Shown piece by piece: positions 13,851 through 20,608 of a DNA stretch of 23,390 nucleotides. Under the pieces are notes generated by a model, which worked only from the letters and a program-made list of their open reading frames with translations, did no database searches and was not told the origin of the DNA. The DNA is taken from positions 1 to 23,390 of the forward strand of contig DASSTJ010000001.1 in the NCBI GenBank assembly GCA_035707965.1, in the 5' to 3' direction. Position 1 is the stretch's first letter. Each line of letters opens with the position of its first letter. The position numbers and the translations under genes are program-made. The stretch is from DASSTJ01 sp035707965. Lineage in GTDB: Bacteria; Actinomycetota; Actinomycetes; Actinomycetales; Angustibacteraceae.

Positions 13851-14794
13851 GGCGTGAGCTCCCCGAGCGCCGAGCGGGCCGCCGGCTCGTCGCAGATCAC
13901 GACGTCGAGAAGGCCTCCCTTCACGGCTGCCGCCAGGCTGCGGCCCTTGGCGGCCCCCAGGGCCACGGCGGCCACCGTCGGGATGCGGCGCAGGTCGTCG
14001 AGCTCGATGGCCAGCACCCGGTCGTGCACCGGGCTGTCCACCTCCTGGCCGGTCGCGTCGAAGTACCGAGCGCAGATGTCGCCCACGGCACCGGACCGGT
14101 CGAACTGCTGCTTCTCACGCCGCGAAAGGTGCAGCGCCTCGATGATCTCCGCGGACGACGCCTGCCCGACGGCCCCGATGCCGACGACGGCGACGTCGCA
14201 GCCCCGGGCGGCCTCCAACGCGTTCGCGATGCTGCTCTCGGCCATCATCGCGCGCCGGGCGTCCGGTGACTCGAACAGCGCGGGCGCGTGCAGGTACCGG
14301 TAGCGGCAGTGCAGCTTGGCCGCGAGCTCGCGCACGAGCTCCTGGCCGCTCACCTTCGTCGCCAGGGACGACAGGCCGCCGACGAGCTGGACGAACTCGA
14401 CGTCGCCGACGCCCGTGGCAGGGACCGCGTTCACGACCGCCTGCAGCGTCGAGCCCCACGAGACGGCCACGCGGTGGCCCGGCCGCACGGTGTCGAGGAA
14501 CCAGTCGGCGCCGACGCGTCCCAGCTCGTCCACGGCGTCCTGCGTGGGCGCCAGCACGCGCGCGTCGCGAAGGCCGAGCACCTCCCGCATGCGGTTCTCG
14601 AGCTCGCTGTTGCGCTCGATGGTCTCCACGATGCGGATCTGGACGACACCCTCGTCGCGCGCCGCACCGAGGATGCGCGACACGTTCGACCGCGTGGTGC
14701 CCAGGCGGTCGGCGATCTCCGCCTGCGACAGCTCTTGCTGGTAGTACATCTTGGCGACCTGGACCAGTCGGTCACGGCCTCGTGGTGGGCGCAC
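13847..14794 (-). CDS. SorC/DeoR-type sugar-binding transcriptional regulator
   Basis: SorC-family regulators bind DNA through an N-terminal helix-turn-helix and respond to phosphorylated sugars or polyols through a C-terminal domain. The 315-residue product has the helix-turn-helix at about residues 22-42 (LSQAEIADRLGTTRSNVSRIL), then a sugar-isomerase-like effector domain with AVSWGSTLQAVV, VQLVGGL, DVAVVGIGAVG and the typical ending IPTVAAVALGAAKGRSLAAAVKGGLLDVVICDE. The GTG at 14794 has GAGGAGG four bases upstream; the open frame continues upstream across the divergent promoters without homology and is rejected. It is coupled to the IspD-like gene and faces the MBL/HAD pair, so it probably controls both sides and perhaps the ABC importer. 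Confidence 0.92.
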   Translation of the reverse strand: MRPPRGRDRLVQVAKMYYQQELSQAEIADRLGTTRSNVSRILGAARDEGVVQIRIVETIERNSELENRMREVLGLRDARVLAPTQDAVDELGRVGADWFLDTVRPGHRVAVSWGSTLQAVVNAVPATGVGDVEFVQLVGGLSSLATKVSGQELVRELAAKLHCRYRYLHAPALFESPDARRAMMAESSIANALEAARGCDVAVVGIGAVGQASSAEIIEALHLSRREKQQFDRSGAVGDICARYFDATGQEVDSPVHDRVLAIELDDLRRIPTVAAVALGAAKGRSLAAAVKGGLLDVVICDEPAARSALGELTP

Positions 14795-14818
14795 TGGTCC
14801 TCCTCGTCCGGTCTTCCA

Positions 14819-14847
14819 TTGACACCCGGCGGGCGCCATACAATAAT
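14819..14847 (+). promoter_or_regulatory. Promoter of the MBL-HAD operon
   Basis: TTGACA (14819-14824) and AATAAT (14842-14847) are separated by exactly 17 bases, the strongest consensus promoter in the window, within an unusually AT-rich patch. The predicted start is near 14854, leaving a leader of about 120 bases before the ATG at 14976. Confidence 0.6.
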
Positions 14848-14869
14848 CACCTTCGATCTCATTACGCAA
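14840..14869 (-). promoter_or_regulatory. Promoter of the sorC-ispD-like operon
   Basis: On the minus strand TTGCGT (14864-14869) and TATTGT (14840-14845) are 18 bases apart. The -10 overlaps the -10 of the opposing MBL promoter, so polymerase cannot occupy both at once; SorC autoregulation at this spot is likely but not shown. Confidence 0.45.
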
Positions 14870-14903
14870 CAATGTGAGTCGAACGTCTCTTGACAGGGGA
14901 GAT

Positions 14904-14915
14904 CGGTCGCGACCG
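14904..14915. promoter_or_regulatory. Perfect 12-bp palindrome CGGTCGCGACCG in the MBL leader
   Basis: A perfect self-complementary 12-mer lies in the 5' leader of the MBL gene, 60 bases before its ATG. It could be an operator or an mRNA stem; in GC-rich DNA such a palindrome may also arise by chance. Confidence 0.35.
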
Positions 14916-14975
14916 GCGAGCGACCGACAGGTGCTACCCGGTGCGCCCACCCCCGGCGCGCCCGCGAGGAGCGGC

Positions 14976-16382
14976 ATGCGAGCGGCGACCCTGACCTTCC
15001 TTGGCGGCACGCACACCGTCGGCGGGGTCCAGATCGTGGCCCGCACCGATCAGGCCGCCCTCGTCTTCGACCTCGGCGTCGTCGGCAACCCTGGCGTCGT
15101 CCGCGAGACCGCCCTGTTCCACGAGCTCATGTCGCCGCGTGCCTCCTCCCCTCTCGCCGACTATCTTCGCGCCGGCATGGCGCCGCTGCTCGAAGGGGTC
15201 TACGACGACGCGCAGCTGCCCGCTGGCGTCGCGCGGCTGACCGAGGCGATGCGCCGCCCCGGCCACGCGCTGGCCGGCCGCGAGGTGCTGGACCTGACCG
15301 GCCTGGACAGCGCGGTGTTCGTCAGCCACCTCCACGACGACCACGCCGGGCTCGCCCGCTTCGTCGCGCCCGGGGTGCCGCTGCTCATGAGCGAGGTGTC
15401 GTCTCGGTTGCTGCCCGCCCTCGTCGAGGCGGGGGAGCTCGTGCAGGGTCCCGCCACGCCGCAGCCGCTCCGGCCCGCCGAGCCCAGGTCGCTCGGCGAC
15501 CTCCTGGTGGAGGCGGTGCCGGTCGACCACGACGTGGTCGGCGCGTCCGGACTGCTCGTGACCACGCCGGACGGCACGTTCGCGTACACCGGCGACTGGC
15601 GAGGCCACGGCGCGCACCCCGAGCGCATGATGGCGTTCGCCGAGCGCTGCCGGGGGGTCGACGTCCTCATGACGGACGCCTCCTGCACCGGCCACACCGC
15701 CGAGCAGGTCGCGCACCAGGTGCGCGAGACGGACGTGGCGCCCTGGTTCGCCGACGTGCTGCGCCGCACGAGCGGCACGGCGTACCTGGCCGTGCACCCC
15801 CGCAACCTCGAACGGCACGAGCAGCTGCGGCAGGTGACCGTGGCGGCCGGCCGCCGCGTCGTGCTCGACCCGGTGGTGGCCCGGCTGTGGACGCGTGCGC
15901 TGGCGGAGCGGGCTGTCGACGGCTCGCTCGACGGCGTCAGCGTCTGGGACGTCGGCGACGACCGTCCCGTGCCCTCCGGGCTGCCGCGGGTCACGCCGTC
16001 CGACATCGCGGCAGCGCGGGACGCGTTCGTCGCGCACCTTCCCACGCGGCTGCGACCGCTGCTGCTCGACGCGGGCGCCGGCCCGGGCGACACCTTCGTC
16101 CACCTCAACGGCCACCCGTTCGGCAGCGCCGACCCGCACTGGCGCGTGCTGCACACCTGGACGCGCCTGCTCGGCCTGAAGCTCGAGGTGCTCTCGTCGC
16201 ACGGCCACGCGCTCCCCGACGACCTCGCGGCCTTCGTCGACGCCGTCCGGCCCGGTTCGGTGGTGCCCGTGCACACCAACGCCCCCGACCGCTTCCCGCG
16301 CGGAGCGGCGCCCGTGCTCGCCGTGGCCGCCGGCACCACCGTCCCCGTGTCCCAGTCCACGTCGGCAGGAGCGTCCGTATGA
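14976..16382 (+). CDS. Metallo-beta-lactamase-fold hydrolase, beta-CASP/RNase J-like
   Basis: A 468-residue cytoplasmic protein with the dinuclear-zinc motif HLHDDH (118-123), a further VDHDVVGASG at His185 and YTGDWRGHG (Asp207). The late stretch SSHGHALPDD...VVPVHTNAPDRF resembles the C-terminal motif of RNase J and other beta-CASP nucleases, where a histidine completes the site. Overall identity to true RNase J seems low, and it lacks the usual C-terminal dimer domain, so nuclease activity is uncertain; an MBL esterase or phosphodiesterase acting on a small molecule fits the gene context better. The ATG at 14976 has GAGGAG four bases upstream; the open frame to 14874 lies in the leader. 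The stop overlaps the HAD start (ATGA). It is divergent from SorC. Confidence 0.85.
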   Translation: MRAATLTFLGGTHTVGGVQIVARTDQAALVFDLGVVGNPGVVRETALFHELMSPRASSPLADYLRAGMAPLLEGVYDDAQLPAGVARLTEAMRRPGHALAGREVLDLTGLDSAVFVSHLHDDHAGLARFVAPGVPLLMSEVSSRLLPALVEAGELVQGPATPQPLRPAEPRSLGDLLVEAVPVDHDVVGASGLLVTTPDGTFAYTGDWRGHGAHPERMMAFAERCRGVDVLMTDASCTGHTAEQVAHQVRETDVAPWFADVLRRTSGTAYLAVHPRNLERHEQLRQVTVAAGRRVVLDPVVARLWTRALAERAVDGSLDGVSVWDVGDDRPVPSGLPRVTPSDIAAARDAFVAHLPTRLRPLLLDAGAGPGDTFVHLNGHPFGSADPHWRVLHTWTRLLGLKLEVLSSHGHALPDDLAAFVDAVRPGSVVPVHTNAPDRFPRGAAPVLAVAAGTTVPVSQSTSAGASV

Positions 16383-17128
16383 CCCGTCCCCGCGCTGTGC
16401 TCTTCGACTACGGCGGCGTGATCGCCGAGGTGGCCAGCCCCCCGGACGGCGCTTCCCGGCTCGCGCAGCACGTGGTCGAGCTGCTCGCCCGCGCCGGCTG
16501 CCCGCTGGACCACGCCGACGTGCTCGCCGACCTCCAGGTCGGGCTGCGGGCCTTCGACGGGCTCAAGCGCGCGCAGTCCCGCATGGCTGACCCGCGCGAG
16601 ACCCGCCCGCGAGAGCTGTGGGACCTCATCGGCTGCGACTGGCAGCCCAGGCAGCGCGAGGTGCTCCTCGCGCACGCCACGCCACTGTGCCGGCTGCTCG
16701 AGCTCACGGTGATCGAACGGCCCGCGCGGCCCGACGCCGCCTGGCTCCTGACCCGGCTGCGGGAGCACGGCGTCCGGACCGCCCTGGTGTGCAACTGCCT
16801 CTCGGGTGAGGCGGCGCGTGACCAGCTGCGACGCGACGGGCTCGAGGGGCTGCTCGACGTCGAGCTGTACTCGGACGAGGTGGGCTATCGCAAACCCGGC
16901 CCCACGCTGGTGCGGGCGGCGCTCACGGCCGTCGGCGTGGACGCCGGTGACGCCTGGTTCGTCGGCGACAAGATCGACCGCGACGTGCTCGCCGCGCGTC
17001 GGGCGGGTGTGGGCACCGCCGTCCTCATGCGGACGCCGGGCGGGGCCGGCACCGCGCTGCGCGGCGTGGAGCCGGACCACGTCGTCGACTCGCTGACCGA
17101 GCTGGCTGGCCTCCTGGACGTGTCCTAG
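16379..17128 (+). CDS. HAD-superfamily hydrolase (probable phosphatase)
   Basis: HAD phosphatases of this subclass remove phosphate from small metabolites in the cytoplasm. The 249-residue protein has motif I LFDYGGVIAE with nucleophile Asp10, motif II ALVCNC with Asn139 where Ser or Thr is usual, motif III YRKPGP with Lys172, and motif IV FVGDKIDRD with Asp197 and Asp202. The second motif I aspartate is Gly12, as in the DxGGV/DxGNV branch that includes the sugar phosphatase YihX. A helical cap fills residues 15-110. The ATG overlaps the MBL stop, so the two proteins are made together and likely act in the same route. It converges with the formaldehyde-detoxification pair, with ten bases between stops. 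Confidence 0.87.
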   Translation: MTRPRAVLFDYGGVIAEVASPPDGASRLAQHVVELLARAGCPLDHADVLADLQVGLRAFDGLKRAQSRMADPRETRPRELWDLIGCDWQPRQREVLLAHATPLCRLLELTVIERPARPDAAWLLTRLREHGVRTALVCNCLSGEAARDQLRRDGLEGLLDVELYSDEVGYRKPGPTLVRAALTAVGVDAGDAWFVGDKIDRDVLAARRAGVGTAVLMRTPGGAGTALRGVEPDHVVDSLTELAGLLDVS

Positions 17129-17138
17129 CGCCTGCGGC

Positions 17139-17774
17139 TCAGTGGCCGCGGTCCAGCCACTCCTGGCGGTGCGGTGCCTCAGCGCCGATCGTCGTGTCGT
17201 CGCCGTGGCCGGTGTGCACGACGGTCTCGTCGGGCAGCGTGAGCAGCCGTTCGGTGATCGACTCGATGATGGTGCCGAAGTCGCTGAACGAGCGCCCGGT
17301 CGCGCCTGGCCCGCCCGCGAACAGCGTGTCGCCGGTGAACACGACGGACAGGTCGGCGGCGTGGAAGCAGCACGAGCCGGGGGAGTGCCCGGGCGTGTGC
17401 AGCACCTGCAGCGACGTGCCGGCGACGTCGACCACCTGGCCGTCGGCCAGCGCGTGGTCGGGGGCGTCGTCCGGGTGCACGCGGTCCCACAGCATGCGGT
17501 CGTCCGGGTGCAGCCAGGTCGGCGCCGACAGCCGTCGCGCGAGCTCGACCGCGACGCCGACGTGGTCGTCGTGCGCGTGCGTCAGCAGGATGGCGGCCGT
17601 GCGCCGGCCACCGACGGCGTCGACGACAGGCTGGGCGTCGTGCGCCGCGTCGATGACCACGCACTCGTCGTCGTCGCCGACCACCCAGACGTTGTTGTCG
17701 ACGTCCCACGTGCCGCCGTCCAGGCTGAACGTGCCGGACGTGACGACGCGGTCGACCCGGATGCCGCCGCTCAC
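17139..17774 (-). CDS. Glyoxalase II-like metallo-hydrolase (mycothiol thioester hydrolase candidate)
   Basis: A 211-residue metallo-beta-lactamase-fold hydrolase with the full zinc set: HAHDDH (66-71), HTPGHSPGS (His130), FTGDTLF (Asp149) and HTGHGDDTT (His190). This gene regularly follows the mycothiol-dependent formaldehyde dehydrogenase and is thought to hydrolyse the S-formylmycothiol product to formate and mycothiol; that activity is inferred from context. Its GTG start overlaps the dehydrogenase stop (GTGA), so the two are coupled. Length and motifs match the glyoxalase II family without the C-terminal helical domain of true glyoxalase II. Confidence 0.88.
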   Translation of the reverse strand: MSGGIRVDRVVTSGTFSLDGGTWDVDNNVWVVGDDDECVVIDAAHDAQPVVDAVGGRRTAAILLTHAHDDHVGVAVELARRLSAPTWLHPDDRMLWDRVHPDDAPDHALADGQVVDVAGTSLQVLHTPGHSPGSCCFHAADLSVVFTGDTLFAGGPGATGRSFSDFGTIIESITERLLTLPDETVVHTGHGDDTTIGAEAPHRQEWLDRGH

Positions 17775-18856
17775 AGCACGACCACCGAGCGCAGCACCTC
17801 GCCGCGCTGCATCTTGGCGAACGCGTCCTCGACGTCCTCGATGCCGATCGTCTCGCTGACGAAGCGATCGAGGTCGAAGCGCCCCTGCAGGTAGAGGTCC
17901 ACGAGCATCGGGAAGTCGCGGCTGGGCAGGCAGTCGCCGTACCAGCTGGACTTCAGCGCTCCACCGCGACCGAAGACCTCGATGAGCGGCAGCTCGATCG
18001 TCATGTCGGGCGTGGGGACGCCGACGAGCACCACGGTTCCGGCCAGGTCGCGTGCGTAGAACGCCTGCTCGTAGGTCTCCGGACGGCCGACCGCCTCGAC
18101 CACGACGTCGGCGCCGAACCCGCCGGTGAGCTCACGAACCCTCGCCACCACGTCCGACTCGCGGCTGTTCACCGTGTGGGTGGCACCGAACTCGCGGGCG
18201 ACGTCGAGCTTGCGGTCCTCGACGTCCACGGCGATGACGGTCGTGGCGCCCGCCAGCCTCGCCCCGGCGATGGCCGCGCAGCCGACACCGCCGCAGCCGA
18301 TGACCGCCACGCTGTCGCCGCGCGTGACCTTGCCGGTGTTGACCGCCGCGCCGAACCCCGCCATGACGCCGCACCCGAGCAGGCCGGCGGCCGTCGCCGG
18401 AGCCTGCGGGTCGACCTTCGTGCACTGACCGGCGTGAACCAAGGTCTTCTCGGCGAACGCGCCGATGCCGAGCGCGGGCGTGAGCTCCGTGCCGTCCGGC
18501 AGCGTCATCTTCTGGGACGCGTTGTGCGTGTTGAAGCAGTACCAGGGCTGGCCCCTCAGGCACGCACGGCAGCTGCCGCACACGGCCCGCCAGTTGAGGA
18601 TGACGAAGTCACCCGGCGCGACGTCCGTGACGCCCTCACCGACGGCCTCGACGACTCCGGCGGCCTCGTGGCCCAGCAGGAAGGGGAAGTCGTCGTTGAT
18701 GCCGCCCTCACGGTAGTGCAGGTCGGTGTGGCAGACGCCGCAGGCCTGCACCATCACCACCGCCTCGCCCGGGCCCGGGTCGGGCACGGTCACGTCCACG
18801 ATCTCGACCGGGGCGCCCTTGCTGCGGGCGATGACTGCCTTGACCGTCTGCGGCAT
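17771..18856 (-). CDS. S-(hydroxymethyl)mycothiol dehydrogenase
   Basis: This zinc-dependent, NAD-using alcohol dehydrogenase oxidises the adduct of formaldehyde and mycothiol. The 361 residues carry the catalytic zinc ligands Cys42 (CGVCHTD) and His63-Glu64 (GHEAAG), the structural zinc cysteines 93, 96, 99 and 107 (CGSCRACLRGQPWYC), and the nucleotide motif GCGGVG. The N-terminus MPQTVKAVIARSKGAPVEI and the NWRAVCG and THNASQKMTL segments match the mycothiol-specific group rather than general alcohol dehydrogenases. AAGGAG lies 13 bases before the ATG, a long spacing. No in-frame alternative start lies between them. It starts a two-gene operon with the MBL hydrolase and faces cysS across a 243-base region holding a 70-bp tandem repeat. 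Confidence 0.94.
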   Translation of the reverse strand: MPQTVKAVIARSKGAPVEIVDVTVPDPGPGEAVVMVQACGVCHTDLHYREGGINDDFPFLLGHEAAGVVEAVGEGVTDVAPGDFVILNWRAVCGSCRACLRGQPWYCFNTHNASQKMTLPDGTELTPALGIGAFAEKTLVHAGQCTKVDPQAPATAAGLLGCGVMAGFGAAVNTGKVTRGDSVAVIGCGGVGCAAIAGARLAGATTVIAVDVEDRKLDVAREFGATHTVNSRESDVVARVRELTGGFGADVVVEAVGRPETYEQAFYARDLAGTVVLVGVPTPDMTIELPLIEVFGRGGALKSSWYGDCLPSRDFPMLVDLYLQGRFDLDRFVSETIGIEDVEDAFAKMQRGEVLRSVVVL

Positions 18857-18944
18857 CGACGTCCGTCCTCTCCTTGAGCGTTGCCACCACCCTACGTGCG
18901 GCGATGGGTGCGGGCTGGGCGGTCGTGATCGTGACCGGTTGGCT

Positions 18945-18981
18945 GCACCCACGGACGCACGGGCTGTGCGGCGATGGGTGC
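18945..18981. promoter_or_regulatory. Nested hairpin at repeat junction, copy 1
   Basis: GCACCCA (18945-18951) pairs with TGGGTGC (18975-18981), then a symmetrical four-by-four internal loop (CGGA/GCGA), then CGCAC (18956-18960) pairs with GTGCG (18966-18970) around a five-base loop. The stem straddles the repeat boundary, so it exists only because the unit is tandem. Confidence 0.6.
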
Positions 18982-19014
18982 GGGCTGGGCGGTCGTGATC
19001 GTGACCGGCTGGCT

Positions 19015-19051
19015 GCACCCACGGACGCACGGGGTGTGCGGCGATGGGTGC
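19015..19051. promoter_or_regulatory. Nested hairpin at repeat junction, copy 2
   Basis: The same structure recurs 70 bases on, with the identical stems and loop GGGGT in place of GGGCT. It ends 49 bases before the cysS start codon, upstream of the predicted cysS -10. Confidence 0.6.
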
Positions 19052-19087
19052 GGCCGGACGACGCCCCGGGGCCGGCGGCATCGCCGG

Positions 19088-19100
19088 TAGCCTTGCCCGG
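19088..19100 (+). promoter_or_regulatory. Promoter -10 of leaderless cysS
   Basis: TAGCCT (19088-19093) is followed by six bases and the GTG start codon at 19100, the same geometry as ispF. No Shine-Dalgarno sequence is present, so the mRNA probably begins at the start codon and a 5' riboswitch or T-box is excluded if this promoter is the main one. Confidence 0.5.
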
Positions 19101-20608
19101 TGACCTTGCGCCTCTACGACACCGCCACGCGAACCCTGCGCGACTTCGTGCCGCTGCAGCCGGGCAAGGTCGGCATCTACATCTGCGGCCTCACCGTGCA
19201 GGGCTCCCCGCACATCGGGCACGTGCGGTTCACGGTGGCGTTCGACATCCTGCGCCGCTGGCTCGAGCGCGGCCACGGCTACGAGGTCACGCTGATCCGC
19301 AACGTCACCGACATCGACGACAAGATCCTCGCCAAGTCGGCGGAGGCCGGGCAGCCGTGGTGGGCGTGGGCCTACGCGCACGAGCGCGAGACGGCCGACG
19401 CGCTGGAGGCGCTGGGGGTGCTGCCCCCGACGTACGAGCCCCGCGCCACCGGCCACGTGCCCGAGATGGTGGAGCTGATGACCACCCTGGTGGACAACGG
19501 CCACGCCTACCCGGCGGCCGACGAGAGCGGCGACGTCTACTTCGACGTCCGGTCGTGGCCGGCGTACGGCGAGCTCACCCACCAGGCTCTCGACGACATG
19601 GCACCCGCCGAGGACGCCGAGCCACGCGCCAAGAAGGACCCGCGCGACTTCGCGCTGTGGAAGGGCGCCAAGCCGGACGAGCCGGCGAGCGCCACGTGGT
19701 CCACCCCGTACGGCGCGGGGCGTCCCGGCTGGCACCTGGAGTGCTCGGCGATGGCCCGCAAGTACCTGGGTGACACGTTCGACATCCACGGCGGCGGCGT
19801 CGACCTGCGCTTCCCGCACCACGAGAACGAGCAGGCGCAGTCCCGGGCGGCCGGCCTCGGCTTCGCGCGGTACTGGCTGCACAACGGCTGGCTCACCCTC
19901 GGCGGCGAGAAGATGAGCAAGTCGCTGGGCAACTCGATGATCGTGTCCCACCTGCTGCAGCACGTGCGGCCTGTCGTGCTGCGCTACTTCCTCGGCTCCA
20001 CGCACTACCGGTCGACGCTGGAGTACCACGAGGACTCGCTGCGTGAGGCCGAGGCGGCTCTCGACCGCATCGAGGGTTTCCTGCGCCGCGCGGCACCGCC
20101 CGCCGGCGGGTTCGCGTTCGTCATCGACTACCCGCGGGACTTCGTCGAGGCGCTGGACGACGACCTCAACGTGAGCGGCGCCCTGGCCGTCGTGCACGAG
20201 ACGGTCACCGCTGGCAACAAGGCGATCGACGAGGGTGACGACGACGCGGCCCGCACGGCGTTCCAGCAGGTGGTCGCGATGACCGACGTGCTGGGCATCA
20301 ACCCCATCGACTCCCGGTGGAACGCGGGCGGCGGGCCTGACGACGCGACGTCGGACGCGCTCGCGTCACTGGTCGAGGCCGAGCTGGCCGCGCGCCAGCA
20401 GGCCCGCGCCACCCGCGACTACGCCACCGCCGACGCCGTTCGTGACCGGTTGGCCGAGGCGGGCATCGAGGTCGAGGACACGCCGGCCGGGCCGCGATGG
20501 TCCGTCGCCCGGCCGCCCGCGCTCGAGCGGGGCGAGTCGAGCTCGGCTGACAACGGCGAGCCGCCGGACCGCGACGACCTGCGCGACGGCGCGGAAGAGG
20601 ACAGCTGA
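19100..20608 (+). CDS. cysS: Cysteinyl-tRNA synthetase
   Basis: CysS charges tRNA-Cys with cysteine. The 502-residue product has the HIGH motif (PHIGHVR, 38-41), KMSKS (271-275) and the four zinc ligands that select cysteine, Cys29, Cys215, His240 and Glu244. The C-terminal helical domain ends with the DYATADAVRDRLAEAGIEVEDTPAGPRW motif region, followed by an acidic tail of about 30 residues. It is longer than the E. coli enzyme (461) mainly through that tail. It is a class I synthetase and not the shorter MshC ligase of mycothiol synthesis, because it keeps the full anticodon-binding part. The GTG start is probably leaderless. The stop shares one base with the rlmB ATG (TGATG). Confidence 0.96.
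   Translation: MTLRLYDTATRTLRDFVPLQPGKVGIYICGLTVQGSPHIGHVRFTVAFDILRRWLERGHGYEVTLIRNVTDIDDKILAKSAEAGQPWWAWAYAHERETADALEALGVLPPTYEPRATGHVPEMVELMTTLVDNGHAYPAADESGDVYFDVRSWPAYGELTHQALDDMAPAEDAEPRAKKDPRDFALWKGAKPDEPASATWSTPYGAGRPGWHLECSAMARKYLGDTFDIHGGGVDLRFPHHENEQAQSRAAGLGFARYWLHNGWLTLGGEKMSKSLGNSMIVSHLLQHVRPVVLRYFLGSTHYRSTLEYHEDSLREAEAALDRIEGFLRRAAPPAGGFAFVIDYPRDFVEALDDDLNVSGALAVVHETVTAGNKAIDEGDDDAARTAFQQVVAMTDVLGINPIDSRWNAGGGPDDATSDALASLVEAELAARQQARATRDYATADAVRDRLAEAGIEVEDTPAGPRWSVARPPALERGESSSADNGEPPDRDDLRDGAEEDS

Larger units (their letters stand above)
18897..19053. repeat. 70-bp tandem repeat (2.2 copies) upstream of cysS
   Basis: A 70-base unit starting TGCGGCGATGGGTGCGGG occurs at 18897-18966 and 18967-19036 with only two base differences (positions 43 and 68 of the unit), then a third copy breaks off after 17 matching bases. 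It fills most of the divergent region between the mycothiol dehydrogenase and cysS. The low divergence points to a recent duplication. No coding function is supported although an open frame runs through it. Confidence 0.92.

Noticed and set aside
14795..15046. N-terminal extension of the SorC protein to 15046
   Set aside because: The extra 84 residues cross the divergent promoters and the start of the MBL gene; GTG at 14794 has a strong GAGGAGG site and matches family length.
14976..16382. Naming this gene rnj (RNase J)
   Set aside because: Only the zinc motifs and the late SSHGHA/VPVHTN region match; the context is metabolic and the C-terminal domain of RNase J is absent.
14934..17080. Minus-strand frames 14934-16274 and 15200-17080 opposite the MBL and HAD genes
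   Set aside because: No recognisable fold or start signal; the plus strand encodes intact zinc and HAD motifs in this interval.
18897..19053. CRISPR array
   Set aside because: The copies are contiguous 70-base units without unique spacers, and no cas gene is present.
18857..19099. T-box or other riboswitch for cysS
   Set aside because: The predicted -10 is six bases before the start codon, leaving no leader, and no T-box core sequence or terminator/antiterminator pair was seen.
18874..19773. Open frame running through the 70-bp repeats into cysS
   Set aside because: It overlaps cysS in another frame, and its repeats give a translated product only because 70 is not a multiple of three and no stop happens to fall in it; there is no ribosome binding site.
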